Below, in pieces: positions 38,821-47,369 of a stretch of 64,000 nucleotides of DNA. The stretch lies in NCBI RefSeq assembly GCF_004016505.1, contig NZ_SACR01000005.1:1-64000 (forward strand). Reading direction: 5' to 3'. The stretch comes from Rubrivivax rivuli. GTDB taxonomy: Bacteria; Pseudomonadota; Gammaproteobacteria; Burkholderiales; Burkholderiaceae_C. Below the pieces are notes generated by a model. It did no database searches, was not told the DNA's origin, and saw nothing but the letters and a program-made list of their open reading frames with translations. Positions within the stretch are counted from its first letter, which is position 1; each line of letters starts with the position of its first letter. A program made the translations under genes and the position numbers.

Positions 38821-39716
38821 GCGCGCTGGTGCCCACCCCGCCCGATGCCGATCGCCCCCTGGGCGAACGCCTGGCCGTCGCCGCGCAGCACCTGCTGCCC
38901 AAGCAGCTGCTCACGCAGTTCGCCGGCGCCGTGGCGCAGCGCCAGGATGGCGCGCTCACCACGGCCATCATCCGCCGCTTCATCCGGCGTTACGGCGTGA
39001 ACATGGCCGAGGCCGCCAACCCCGACCCGGCCAGCTACGCCAGCTTCAACGAGTTCTTCACGCGCCCGCTGAAACCCGGCGCGCGCCCGCTGGCCGCGGC
39101 CGACCTGGTGTGCCCGGTGGACGGCGCGATCAGCCAGTTCGGCGCCATCGACGGCGAGCAGATCTTCCAGGCCAAGGGCCACCGCTACAGCGCCACGGCG
39201 CTGCTGGGTGGCGACAGCGCGCTGGCCGCGCACTTCCACGGCGGCCATTTCGCCACCATCTACCTCAGCCCCAAGGACTACCACCGCATCCACATGCCCT
39301 GCGCCGGGCGGCTGCTGCGCATGATCCACGTGCCGGGCGAACTGTTCAGCGTGAACCCGGCCACCGCGCGCGGCGTGCACGGCCTGTTCGCGCGCAACGA
39401 GCGTGTGGTGTGTGTGTTCGACGGCCCGCAGGGCCTCTGGGTCAACGTGCTGGTGGGCGCCACCATCGTGGGCAGCATGGCGACCGTGTGGCACGGCGTG
39501 GTGAACCCGCCGCGCCCCGGCACCGTGCGCGACTGGCGGTATGCCGACCAGGACATCCGCCTCGAGCAAGGCGCCGAGATGGGTCGCTTCCTGCTGGGCA
39601 GCACCGTGGTGCTGCTGTTCCCGAAATCACCCGGCTTGCGCTTCAACCCGGCCTGGGCCCCGGGCGCGCCGGTGCGCCTGGGCCAAGTGATGGCCACGCA
39701 CGCCACGGCGCCCTGA
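38817..39716 (+). CDS. psd: Phosphatidylserine decarboxylase
   Basis: A 299-residue proenzyme that makes phosphatidylethanolamine. The self-cleavage motif LGST (in MGRFLLGSTVVLLFP) yields the pyruvoyl group on the serine of the alpha chain. Other landmarks are the SFNEFFTRPLKPGARPL segment, CPVDGAISQFGAI and HLSPKDYHRIHMP-like residues around 155 (YLSPKDYHRIHMP). Length matches the type I proteobacterial form. It overlaps sppA by four bases and the transporter gene by one. Confidence 0.95.
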   Translation: MSALVPTPPDADRPLGERLAVAAQHLLPKQLLTQFAGAVAQRQDGALTTAIIRRFIRRYGVNMAEAANPDPASYASFNEFFTRPLKPGARPLAAADLVCPVDGAISQFGAIDGEQIFQAKGHRYSATALLGGDSALAAHFHGGHFATIYLSPKDYHRIHMPCAGRLLRMIHVPGELFSVNPATARGVHGLFARNERVVCVFDGPQGLWVNVLVGATIVGSMATVWHGVVNPPRPGTVRDWRYADQDIRLEQGAEMGRFLLGSTVVLLFPKSPGLRFNPAWAPGAPVRLGQVMATHATAP

Positions 39717-40672
39717 TGCCGGCAGCCCCCAGCCGCCGCGCGCGGCTGCTGCTGTGGACGGTGCCGGCGCTGTGGAGCAGCAACTACATCATCGCGCGCG
39801 CCGCCGATGGCGTGATCGCGCCGCATGCGCTGGCCGCCGGGCGCTGGCTGCTGGCCGCGCTGGTGCTGCTGCCCTTCGTGGCGGCCGTGCTGTGGCAGCA
39901 CCGCGCAGCGCTGCGGCGTGAGGCGGGCCAGCTGCTGGTGCTGGGCTTCTTCGGCATGTACATCTGCGGCGCGTGGGTCTACCAGGCTGGGCGCAGCACC
40001 AGCAGCACCAACATCGCGCTGGTCTACGCCATCACGCCCATGGCCATCGCCGCGGCCAGCGCCTGGACGCTGGGCGAGCGCATGCGGCCGGCGCAGTGGC
40101 TGGGCGTGGGGTTGGCGCTGGCGGGGCTGCTCTTCGTCATCGCGCGCGGCGAACCTGCACGGCTGCTGGCGGTGCAGTTCGTGGCGGGGGATGCGTGGAT
40201 CACCGCCTGCGCCCTCAGCTGGACGGCCTATTCGGTGCTGCTCAAGCGCTGGCCCTCGGCGCTGCCGCCGCTGGCGCGGCTGGTGGCCGTCATTGCCGGC
40301 GGGCTGGTGGTGCTGTTGCCGGCGGCGCTGCTGGAAGCGGTGCTGGCCCCGGGCCCGGCCTGGGGCTGGGGCGCCACCGGGCTTGTGGTGCTGGGGGCGC
40401 TGCTGCCGGGGGTGCTCTCCTACGGCGCCTACTCGCTGCTGCAACGCGAACTGGGAGCCTCGCGCACGGCGATGATGCTCTACCTCTCGCCGCTGTACGC
40501 GGCGGTGCTGGCCTGGTGGCTGCTGGGCGAGGTGCCCGGCTGGTACCACGCGGTGGGCGCGGCGCTCATCCTGCCCAGCATCTGGCTGGCCACGCGCGGC
40601 GCGCCTTCAGGCGCCGCGGGCTCTCAGCCGAAGAGCCCGGGCGCCGGCACCTCGTCGTCGTCCTCGGCGTAG
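39716..40672 (+). CDS. EamA/DMT-superfamily transporter
   Basis: A 318-residue membrane protein with ten predicted helices in two EamA repeats. The first repeat contains WSSNYIIARAADGVIAPHAL and IALVYAITPMAIAAASAWTL with GERMRPAQWLG; the second has ITACALSWTAYSVLLKRWP and LSPLYAAVLAWWLLGEVPGW. Such carriers export or exchange metabolites; substrate unknown. The final 20 residues (serine-rich tail) overlap the end of the convergent tdk gene by 49 bases. The ATG shares its A with the psd stop. Confidence 0.88.
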   Translation: MPAAPSRRARLLLWTVPALWSSNYIIARAADGVIAPHALAAGRWLLAALVLLPFVAAVLWQHRAALRREAGQLLVLGFFGMYICGAWVYQAGRSTSSTNIALVYAITPMAIAAASAWTLGERMRPAQWLGVGLALAGLLFVIARGEPARLLAVQFVAGDAWITACALSWTAYSVLLKRWPSALPPLARLVAVIAGGLVVLLPAALLEAVLAPGPAWGWGATGLVVLGALLPGVLSYGAYSLLQRELGASRTAMMLYLSPLYAAVLAWWLLGEVPGWYHAVGAALILPSIWLATRGAPSGAAGSQPKSPGAGTSSSSSA

Positions 40673-41217
40673 AAGCAGCTGGGGCACACGGCGCGGTAGC
40701 GTTCGTTGCCGCCGATGACGACCTGCTCGCCTTCCTTCACGCGCCGGCCTTCGCCATCCACGCGCAGGTTCATGCTGGCCTTGCGCGCGCAGGCGCAGAT
40801 GGTCTTCATCTCTTCCAGGTCGTCGGCCAGCGTCAGCAGCGCGGCCGAGCCCGGGAAGGCCGCGCCGCGGAAATCGCTGCGCAGCCCGTAGCAGAGGACG
40901 GGCGGCCCGCCGCGGTGGGCCAGGCGGTGCAGCTGCTGCACCTGCTCGTGCGTGAGGAACTGGGCCTCGTCGATCAGCACGCAGGCGATGCCCTCGCCCA
41001 GGCCTTCGAGGCTGAACTCGGTCTCGGGGCCGAAGGTCTCCACCTGGCGCTGCAGGCCCAGGCGCGAGCCGATCACGCCCACGCCGGTGCGGTTGTCCAG
41101 CGCCGCGGTGAACAGGCGCACGCGCATGCCGCGCTCTTCGTAGTTGTAGGCGGCCTGCAGCAGGTTGGTGCTCTTGCCGGCGTTCATGGCCGCGTAGCGG
41201 AAGTAAAGCTTGCTCAC
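40624..41217 (-). CDS. tdk: Thymidine kinase
   Basis: A 197-residue type II thymidine kinase for dTMP salvage. The P-loop AAMNAGKST, the lid region, the DEAQFL motif (catalytic aspartate-glutamate) and the YGLRSDFRGAAFPGS loop are clear. Zinc ligands are present as two cysteine pairs (ICACARKA and AVCPSCF). It starts with GTG at 41217. The gene is convergent with the DMT transporter and ends inside it. Confidence 0.95.
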   Translation of the reverse strand: MSKLYFRYAAMNAGKSTNLLQAAYNYEERGMRVRLFTAALDNRTGVGVIGSRLGLQRQVETFGPETEFSLEGLGEGIACVLIDEAQFLTHEQVQQLHRLAHRGGPPVLCYGLRSDFRGAAFPGSAALLTLADDLEEMKTICACARKASMNLRVDGEGRRVKEGEQVVIGGNERYRAVCPSCFYAEDDDEVPAPGLFG

Positions 41218-41248
41218 GTCCGGGACTCTACCCGGCTGTCGGCTGGCC

Positions 41249-41911
41249 TCAGGCCACCAGCAAGCCGCGCTTCTCGATGAAGGCCACCACCTCGGCCAGA
41301 CCTTGTTGAGTGCGCAGGTTGGTCATCACGTAAGGCCGGCGGCCGGCGTGGTCGGGCCGCATGCGTTTCGTGTCGGCTTCCATCACGCCGAGGTCGGCGC
41401 CGACGTAGGGCGCGAGGTCGGTCTTGTTGATGACGAAGAGGTCGCTCTTGGTGATGCCGGGGCCGCCCTTGCGCGGGATCTTCTCGCCGGCGGCCACGTC
41501 GATGACGTAGATCGTCAGGTCGCTCAGCTCGGGGCTGAAGGTGGCCGCGAGGTTGTCGCCGCCGCTTTCGATGAAGACGATATCGGCTTCGGGAAACTGC
41601 TCCAGCAGCCGGTCCACCGCCTCCAGGTTGATGGACGCGTCTTCGCGGATGGCCGTGTGCGGGCAGCCGCCCGTTTCCACGCCGACGATGCGCTCCGGCG
41701 CCAATGCGCCGGCCACGGTGAGCAGGCGCTGGTCTTCCTTGGTGTAGATGTCGTTGGTGACGACGACGAGGTCCCAGCGCTCGCGCATGGTCTTGCACAG
41801 CATCTCGACCAGTGTCGTCTTGCCCGAGCCCACCGGCCCGCCGACGCCCACGCGCAGCGGGGGCAGTTTCTTGGTGCGGCCGGGGATGTGGTGGAGCTTG
41901 GTGGAGTTCAT
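41249..41911 (-). CDS. ureG: Urease accessory GTPase UreG
   Basis: A 220-residue SIMIBI-class GTPase that drives nickel delivery into apo-urease. The P-loop is [33 protein letters not shown] carries the metal-binding Cys-Pro-His, followed by [18 protein letters not shown] and the base-recognition [15 protein letters not shown] start it at ATG 41911 ([14 protein letters not shown]), the usual family start. It is the last gene of the minus-strand urease run, separated from the next upstream gene by a repeat-bearing 71-nt gap. Confidence 0.95.
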   Translation of the reverse strand: MNSTKLHHIPGRTKKLPPLRVGVGGPVGSGKTTLVEMLCKTMRERWDLVVVTNDIYTKEDQRLLTVAGALAPERIVGVETGGCPHTAIREDASINLEAVDRLLEQFPEADIVFIESGGDNLAATFSPELSDLTIYVIDVAAGEKIPRKGGPGITKSDLFVINKTDLAPYVGADLGVMEADTKRMRPDHAGRRPYVMTNLRTQQGLAEVVAFIEKRGLLVA

Positions 41912-41950
41912 GCGGGGCATGATGCACGAAGCGTGCAAGGCCCCGGCGCG

Positions 41951-41993
41951 GCGTTCACTTCATCGCGTGAACGCTGGGGCGTTCACTTCATCG
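41951..41993. repeat. Direct repeat with an intervening inverted copy (two mutually exclusive hairpins)
   Basis: GCGTTCACTTCATCG occurs at 41951-41965 and again at 41979-41993. Between them GTGAACGC (41967-41974) is the exact reverse complement of the first eight bases of each copy. It can therefore pair with either side: 41951-41958 (8-base loop) or 41979-41986 (4-base loop). The second copy spans the stop codon of the exported-protein gene. Confidence 0.8.
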
Positions 41994-42522
41994 TGTAGCC
42001 GCGGCCATCCATGCAGCCTTCCACCGCGCGGTGGAAGACGCTGGCATCGGCCATCGCGGCCGGCTGCGTGGTGGCCCAGCGGTTGCACGCCTGGCGGTCG
42101 GCCTCGGTCTGCTCGGCGCTCTGGCCGTTGCGCGGGTAGATGACGGGGTCGGGCCGGCTGGCGGGTACCGGCAGGGTCTCAGCGGCTGGCACGGGCGCGG
42201 GGCGTGCGGCCTCCACCACCAGCGGCGCGGCCAGCACGATGGGCGGGGCCACCAGCATCCAGCTGCTGCCCCAGGGCTGGTAGTAGCGCCCGCCATGGCG
42301 CCAGTAGCGCCCGCCGCCGATGACGACGCTGACCGCGCCGCGCGGCAGGCTGCCGTACACGTGGCCGTAGCCCGGGCCCCAGCCGCGGTGGCCGTGGCCG
42401 GCGATGGGGATGTTCAGGCCGATGGAAACGTCGACACCGGCCTGGGCCGGTGCCGGGCCGAGCGCCATCAGCGCGACCAGCGCCAGGGCGGCAACCGCGG
42501 GCATCGAGAACTGCGTGGCCAT
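41983..42522 (-). CDS. Exported protein of unknown function within the urease cluster
   Basis: A 179-residue protein that starts at ATG 42522, with AAGGA a suitable distance upstream. A signal peptide (VAALALVALMALGPAPAQA) precedes a glycine-, tyrosine- and histidine-rich stretch (GHGHRGWGPGYGHVYGS, GRYWRHGGRYYQPWG), then a short hydrophobic segment and a C-terminal part with two cysteines (ADRQACNRWATTQPAA, EGCMDGRGYTMK). The histidines suggest metal binding, which would fit a nickel enzyme cluster, but similar glycine-rich exported proteins occur elsewhere. I cannot name the family. It lies between ureF and ureG on the same strand. Confidence 0.75.
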   Translation of the reverse strand: MATQFSMPAVAALALVALMALGPAPAQAGVDVSIGLNIPIAGHGHRGWGPGYGHVYGSLPRGAVSVVIGGGRYWRHGGRYYQPWGSSWMLVAPPIVLAAPLVVEAARPAPVPAAETLPVPASRPDPVIYPRNGQSAEQTEADRQACNRWATTQPAAMADASVFHRAVEGCMDGRGYTMK

Positions 42523-42655
42523 GGTCGTGTCCTTCCGGGGTGCGAGGCAGGGCAGGGGGTTGATCATGCAACGGCGGGCGCCGCCGCGGTGGCCCGAACC
42601 GGCAAAGATCTGTGAACGCGTGGCGCGTTCGCTGCAGGCGCCGCGCCCTCGTCGT

Positions 42656-43372
42656 TCAGCTGCGGAACAGCCGCGAGTACTGCGCCTCGTGCTGCGCGCT
42701 CAGGATGGCGAGCATGGGGCTGTAGGCCTGGCGCTGGGCGGGCGGCAGCGACAAGGCCTGGTCCACCGCCTCGGGCAGTTCGGCTGCCAGGCGTTGCAAC
42801 AGCCGCTGTGCGGCTGCCTGGCCCAGCGGCACGGCTTTCATCGCGGCCTGGGCCATGTTCTCGGCCCAGCCCCAGCCGAAGGCCAGCAGGCTGTCGCGCA
42901 CCGGCGCCTGTGCCAGCACAGCGGCCAGTGCGAAGGCCGTGGGCCACAGTGGCGCGGGCGGCAGCGCGGCCAGCTGCGCCAGGCGGGGGTCGGCGGCGTG
43001 GGGGCTGTTCTTCAGCCAGTCGAGCAGGCTGCGGCCCATCTGCTCGGCCTGGGCGCGGAACTCGGCGCTTTCGCGTGTGCAGCGCAGCCAGTCGTTGACG
43101 GCCTGCGCCTGCGTGCCATCGTGCGCCGCCCAGGCGGCGTGGGCCTGGGCCAGCGCGGGCAGGTCGCTGCGCGCCAGTGTCAGCTGCAGTTGGGCCGAGA
43201 GCCAGTCGGCCGCCTGCGCTTCACTGCTGACGCGGCCGGCTTCGACCGCGGCTTCCAGGCCCTCGGAATAGCTGAAGCCGCCCACCGGCAGGGCCGGCGA
43301 GGCCAGCCACATCAGCTGCAGCAGCGTGGCGGCCGGGGCGGCCACGGAAGGCGTGTCAGTGCTTGTGGTCAT
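42656..43372 (-). CDS. ureF: Urease accessory protein UreF
   Basis: A 238-residue all-helical chaperone that binds apo-urease with UreD and recruits UreG. Landmarks are [20 protein letters not shown] with the following [28 protein letters not shown] and the C-terminal [14 protein letters not shown]. Starts at 43372 or 43378 are both possible (ATG); either overlaps the ureE stop at 43356, so the two are probably translationally coupled. The frame remains open upstream inside ureE. Confidence 0.93.
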   Translation of the reverse strand: MTTSTDTPSVAAPAATLLQLMWLASPALPVGGFSYSEGLEAAVEAGRVSSEAQAADWLSAQLQLTLARSDLPALAQAHAAWAAHDGTQAQAVNDWLRCTRESAEFRAQAEQMGRSLLDWLKNSPHAADPRLAQLAALPPAPLWPTAFALAAVLAQAPVRDSLLAFGWGWAENMAQAAMKAVPLGQAAAQRLLQRLAAELPEAVDQALSLPPAQRQAYSPMLAILSAQHEAQYSRLFRS

Positions 43373-44021
43373 GGCCATGGTCGTGGCCGCAGCCCGGGCC
43401 GTGCACGTGCGGTGCCGGGGCGGCGCTGACGGCGATACCGATGGGCTTGCCGCGGGCCGGCGCGGGGGCGTGGCCGTGCGCATGGTCATGGGCGTGCGAG
43501 TGATCGTGTGAGTGATCGTGCGAATGATCGTGCTGGTGGCCGGGATCGTGCCCGTGCGCGTGTCCCCCCGCCTGGTAAGCCCCGCCCTCGGGCTCGAAGC
43601 CGGCCTGCTCTTCCGTCACCGTCAGGTGCATGCGGCGCAGCATCTCGGCCAGCACGGGGTCGGGCTCGAACTGCAGGCGGTCGGCGCGCAGGTCCACCGG
43701 CACGTGGCGGTTGCCCAGGTGGTAGGCGGCACGCAGCAGGTCGAAAGGCTGGCCGTGTTCCGCGCAGGGCCGCACCACCATCACCGGCTGCGGCGCGGCC
43801 TGCACCGCCACCAGCGAGCCGTCTTCGGCCACCAGCACGTCGCCGCCGCGCACCACGCTGCCGCGCGGCAGGAAGACGGCCAGCGTGCGGCCCTGGCTGT
43901 CTTCGGCGTCGAAGCGGCTCTTCTGCCGCGTGTCCCAGTCCAGTGCCAGCGCGGCGGCGCGTTTCACGAGCACGGGAGCCAGGCCGCGGCCCTGGGGGAT
44001 GAGCTTGTTGACGGTGATCAT
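43356..44021 (-). CDS. ureE: Urease accessory metallochaperone UreE with His-rich tail
   Basis: A 221-residue nickel chaperone. The N-terminal domain has [16 protein letters not shown] and [20 protein letters not shown]; the metal-binding domain has [13 protein letters not shown]. The C-terminus is very rich in histidine ([16 protein letters not shown], then [10 protein letters not shown] and [10 protein letters not shown]), more than in the non-tailed UreE proteins, so it can probably store several nickel ions. I start it at ATG 44021. A palindrome shared with the divergent toxin-antitoxin operon lies 48-63 bases upstream. Confidence 0.94.
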   Translation of the reverse strand: MITVNKLIPQGRGLAPVLVKRAAALALDWDTRQKSRFDAEDSQGRTLAVFLPRGSVVRGGDVLVAEDGSLVAVQAAPQPVMVVRPCAEHGQPFDLLRAAYHLGNRHVPVDLRADRLQFEPDPVLAEMLRRMHLTVTEEQAGFEPEGGAYQAGGHAHGHDPGHQHDHSHDHSHDHSHAHDHAHGHAPAPARGKPIGIAVSAAPAPHVHGPGCGHDHGHDHKH

Positions 44022-44068
44022 GGGGACCTTGGGCGAAGCGTATTGCGGGGGCAGGGTGGGGCGGTTAG

Positions 44069-44084
44069 TATAACGTTCGTTATA
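44069..44084. promoter_or_regulatory. 16-bp palindrome, likely operator of the toxin-antitoxin operon
   Basis: TATAACG (44069-44075), TT, CGTTATA (44078-44084): a perfect inverted repeat that also contains -10-like boxes on both strands (TATAAC plus, TATACT minus at 44072-44067). It ends 14 bases before the antitoxin ATG and lies upstream of ureE on the other strand. Antitoxins of this class usually repress their own operon through such palindromes. Confidence 0.65.
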
Positions 44085-44098
44085 ACGGAGGTTGGACC

Positions 44099-44323
44099 AT
44101 GACCGCACTGAAGCTCACCCAGATCGGCAACTCGGTCGGCGTCATCCTGCCCAAGGAAGTGCTGGCGCGCTTGAAGCTGGAGAAGGGGGACACGGTGTTC
44201 GTCACCGATGCGGCCGACGGCATCAAGCTCACGCCCTACAACCCCGCGTTCGAAGAACAGATGTTGCTGGCCCGCGGCATCATGAAGAAGCGGCGTGACG
44301 TGCTGCGTGAACTGGCCAAGTGA
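44099..44323 (+). CDS. AbrB/MazE/SpoVT-type antitoxin
   Basis: A 74-residue protein with a swapped-hairpin AbrB DNA-binding domain: LKLTQIGNSVGVILPKEVLA followed by LKLEKGDTVFVTDAADGIKL. The remaining C-terminal 25 residues form a helix (NPAFEEQMLLARGIMKKRRD) expected to cover the toxin. A strong Shine-Dalgarno GGAGG (44087-44091) precedes the ATG. The stop codon overlaps the toxin GTG by four bases, the usual antitoxin-first arrangement. Confidence 0.9.
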   Translation: MTALKLTQIGNSVGVILPKEVLARLKLEKGDTVFVTDAADGIKLTPYNPAFEEQMLLARGIMKKRRDVLRELAK

Positions 44324-44715
44324 GCACCGACACCTGGGTCTGGATCGACCCGCGTGTGCTGCTGGCGGTGCACGAAGAGCAACTCGCCGAGCACGGTGGT
44401 GCGCCCGGCACCCGCGACCTGGGGCTCTTCGAATCGGCACTCGCGAGCCCTCGCAACCTGGCGCTCTACGGCGAGCCCGATGCCGCCGCGCTGGCCGCGG
44501 CGTACGGCTGTGGCATCGCGCGCAACCACCCCTTCGTTGACGGCAACAAGCGCACGGCCTTCGTTGTGGTGGAGCTTTTCCTGGCCCTCAACGGTCTGGA
44601 ACTGACGGCCGACGACGGCGCGTGCGTGCTCACCATGCTCGCCGTCGCCGCCGGCTCGACGGACGAAGCCGCCTTCGCGGCCTGGCTGCGCACCCAAAGC
44701 GCCCCCCGCGCCTGA
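44320..44715 (+). CDS. doc: Doc-type (death-on-curing, Fic-fold) toxin
   Basis: A 131-residue Doc/Fic-fold protein. The active-site loop HPFVDGNKRT (residues 70-79) matches the Doc consensus, with lysine where AMP-transferring Fic enzymes have other residues, so it is probably a kinase of elongation factor Tu. RDLGLFESALASPRN and FVVVELFLALNGLELTADDG are also typical. It starts with GTG overlapping the antitoxin stop. It ends 19 bases from the convergent ureC stop and lies on the strand opposite to urease. The motif is intact, so I regard it as potentially active. Confidence 0.92.
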   Translation: MSTDTWVWIDPRVLLAVHEEQLAEHGGAPGTRDLGLFESALASPRNLALYGEPDAAALAAAYGCGIARNHPFVDGNKRTAFVVVELFLALNGLELTADDGACVLTMLAVAAGSTDEAAFAAWLRTQSAPRA

Positions 44716-44734
44716 CACGCCCGCAACAGCGCCC

Positions 44735-46464
<1,730 letters not shown>

Positions 46465-46465
<1 letters not shown>

Positions 46466-46770
46466 CAGAGGCCTCCGTTCGTCAAGCCGCGGAAGCCCCA
46501 CACCTGCCGCCGGCCGCCGAAGGCCACCAGCGTGACGGTGCGCTCCTGCCCGGGCTCGAAGCGCACCGCGGTGCCGCTGGCGATGTTCAGCCGGTAGCCC
46601 CTGGCGGCCTGGCGGTCGAACTGCAGCGCCGCGTTGGTTTCGGCGAAGTGGTAGTGGCTGCCCACCTGGATGGGCCGGTCGCCGGTGTTGGCCACCAGCA
46701 GCGTGAACTTGTCGCGGCCAGGGTTGAGCTCGTGCTCGCCCCCGTCGATCAGCAACTCGCCGGGTGTCAT
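46465..46770 (-). CDS. ureB: Urease beta subunit
   Basis: A 101-residue structural subunit. [20 protein letters not shown], the [19 protein letters not shown] core and [20 protein letters not shown] are diagnostic. It assembles with UreA and UreC in the trimer of heterotrimers. Length is normal for the three-subunit bacterial form. The stop overlaps the ureC start (TGATG). The gap on its 5' side holds a 60-codon gene. Confidence 0.96.
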
Positions 46771-46786
46771 CGCTTCGGCTCCTGCT

Positions 46787-46969
46787 TCACTTGCGGCGGA
46801 TGTACCAGGCCACGCCGAGCACGGCCGCGGCCAGGCCCAGCAGCATCAGCACGTCCTGCGCGTGCCAGTGGTGGCTGCCGGGGATGCCGTGGCCTTCGTG
46901 GGCCTGGGCGGCGAAGCTCAGCGTGGCGGCGGCCACGGCCGGAAGGCAACGTTGCAGGGTGATCTTCAT
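46787..46969 (-). CDS. Small His-rich membrane peptide between ureA and ureB
   Basis: A 60-residue peptide from ATG 46969. The first 22 residues look like a signal peptide ([18 protein letters not shown]), leaving a mature piece that starts HEGHG and continues with GSHHWH, then one membrane helix ([18 protein letters not shown]) and a basic end. The histidines at the periplasmic face could bind nickel; this is inference. It is tightly packed between ureA (17 bases away) and ureB (16 bases away) on the same strand, so it is likely translated. I do not know an established function. Confidence 0.7.
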   Translation of the reverse strand: MKITLQRCLPAVAAATLSFAAQAHEGHGIPGSHHWHAQDVLMLLGLAAAVLGVAWYIRRK

Positions 46970-46986
46970 GGGGCGTGCTCTCGGCT

Positions 46987-47289
46987 TCATGCAATGGGTT
47001 GGTGCACGGTCACCAATTTGGTGCCGTCAGGAAAGGTGGCCTCGACCTGAATCTCGGTGACGATCTCGGGCACGCCCTCCATCACCTCGTCGCGCGTGAG
47101 CACGGTCTTGCCTTCGCTCATCAGCTGTGCCACGGTCTTGCCATCGCGCGCGCCTTCCATGATGGCGGCGGTGATCAGGGCGATGGCTTCCGGCACGTTC
47201 AGCTTCAAGCCGCGCGCCTTGCGGCGCTCGGCCAGCAGCGCGGCGGTGAAGATGAGCAGCTTGTCTTTCTCTCTTGGCGTCAGGTCCAT
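46987..47289 (-). CDS. ureA: Urease gamma subunit
   Basis: A 100-residue structural subunit. [20 protein letters not shown], the [21 protein letters not shown] helix pair and [20 protein letters not shown] are family hallmarks. It is the first gene of the urease run; ureD, which usually precedes it, is not here. A GAGG Shine-Dalgarno lies seven bases before the ATG. The 80-nt gap to the divergent permease-kinase gene holds a 17-bp palindrome. Confidence 0.96.
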   Translation of the reverse strand: MDLTPREKDKLLIFTAALLAERRKARGLKLNVPEAIALITAAIMEGARDGKTVAQLMSEGKTVLTRDEVMEGVPEIVTEIQVEATFPDGTKLVTVHQPIA

Positions 47290-47304
47290 GGGCCCCTCGT
47301 CAGC

Positions 47305-47321
47305 ACATTGGGTGCCAATGT
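47305..47321. promoter_or_regulatory. 17-bp palindrome between ureA and the permease-kinase gene
   Basis: ACATTGG (47305-47311), GTG, CCAATGT (47315-47321): a perfect inverted repeat in the 80-base gap between two divergent genes. It is well placed as an operator affecting both. Which protein binds it is unknown. Confidence 0.5.
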
Positions 47322-47369
47322 AAGCCCGCCCACGCGCTTGGCCCGCAACGTGCAAACCCGCAGCCCCTG

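Noticed and set aside
47302-47318. Sigma-54-like sequence TTGGCACCCAATGTGCT on the minus strand before ureA
   Set aside because: The -24 GG and -12 GC are correctly spaced, but transcription would start about two bases before the ureA ATG and would exclude the visible Shine-Dalgarno. The match is part of the 17-bp palindrome, which explains it better.
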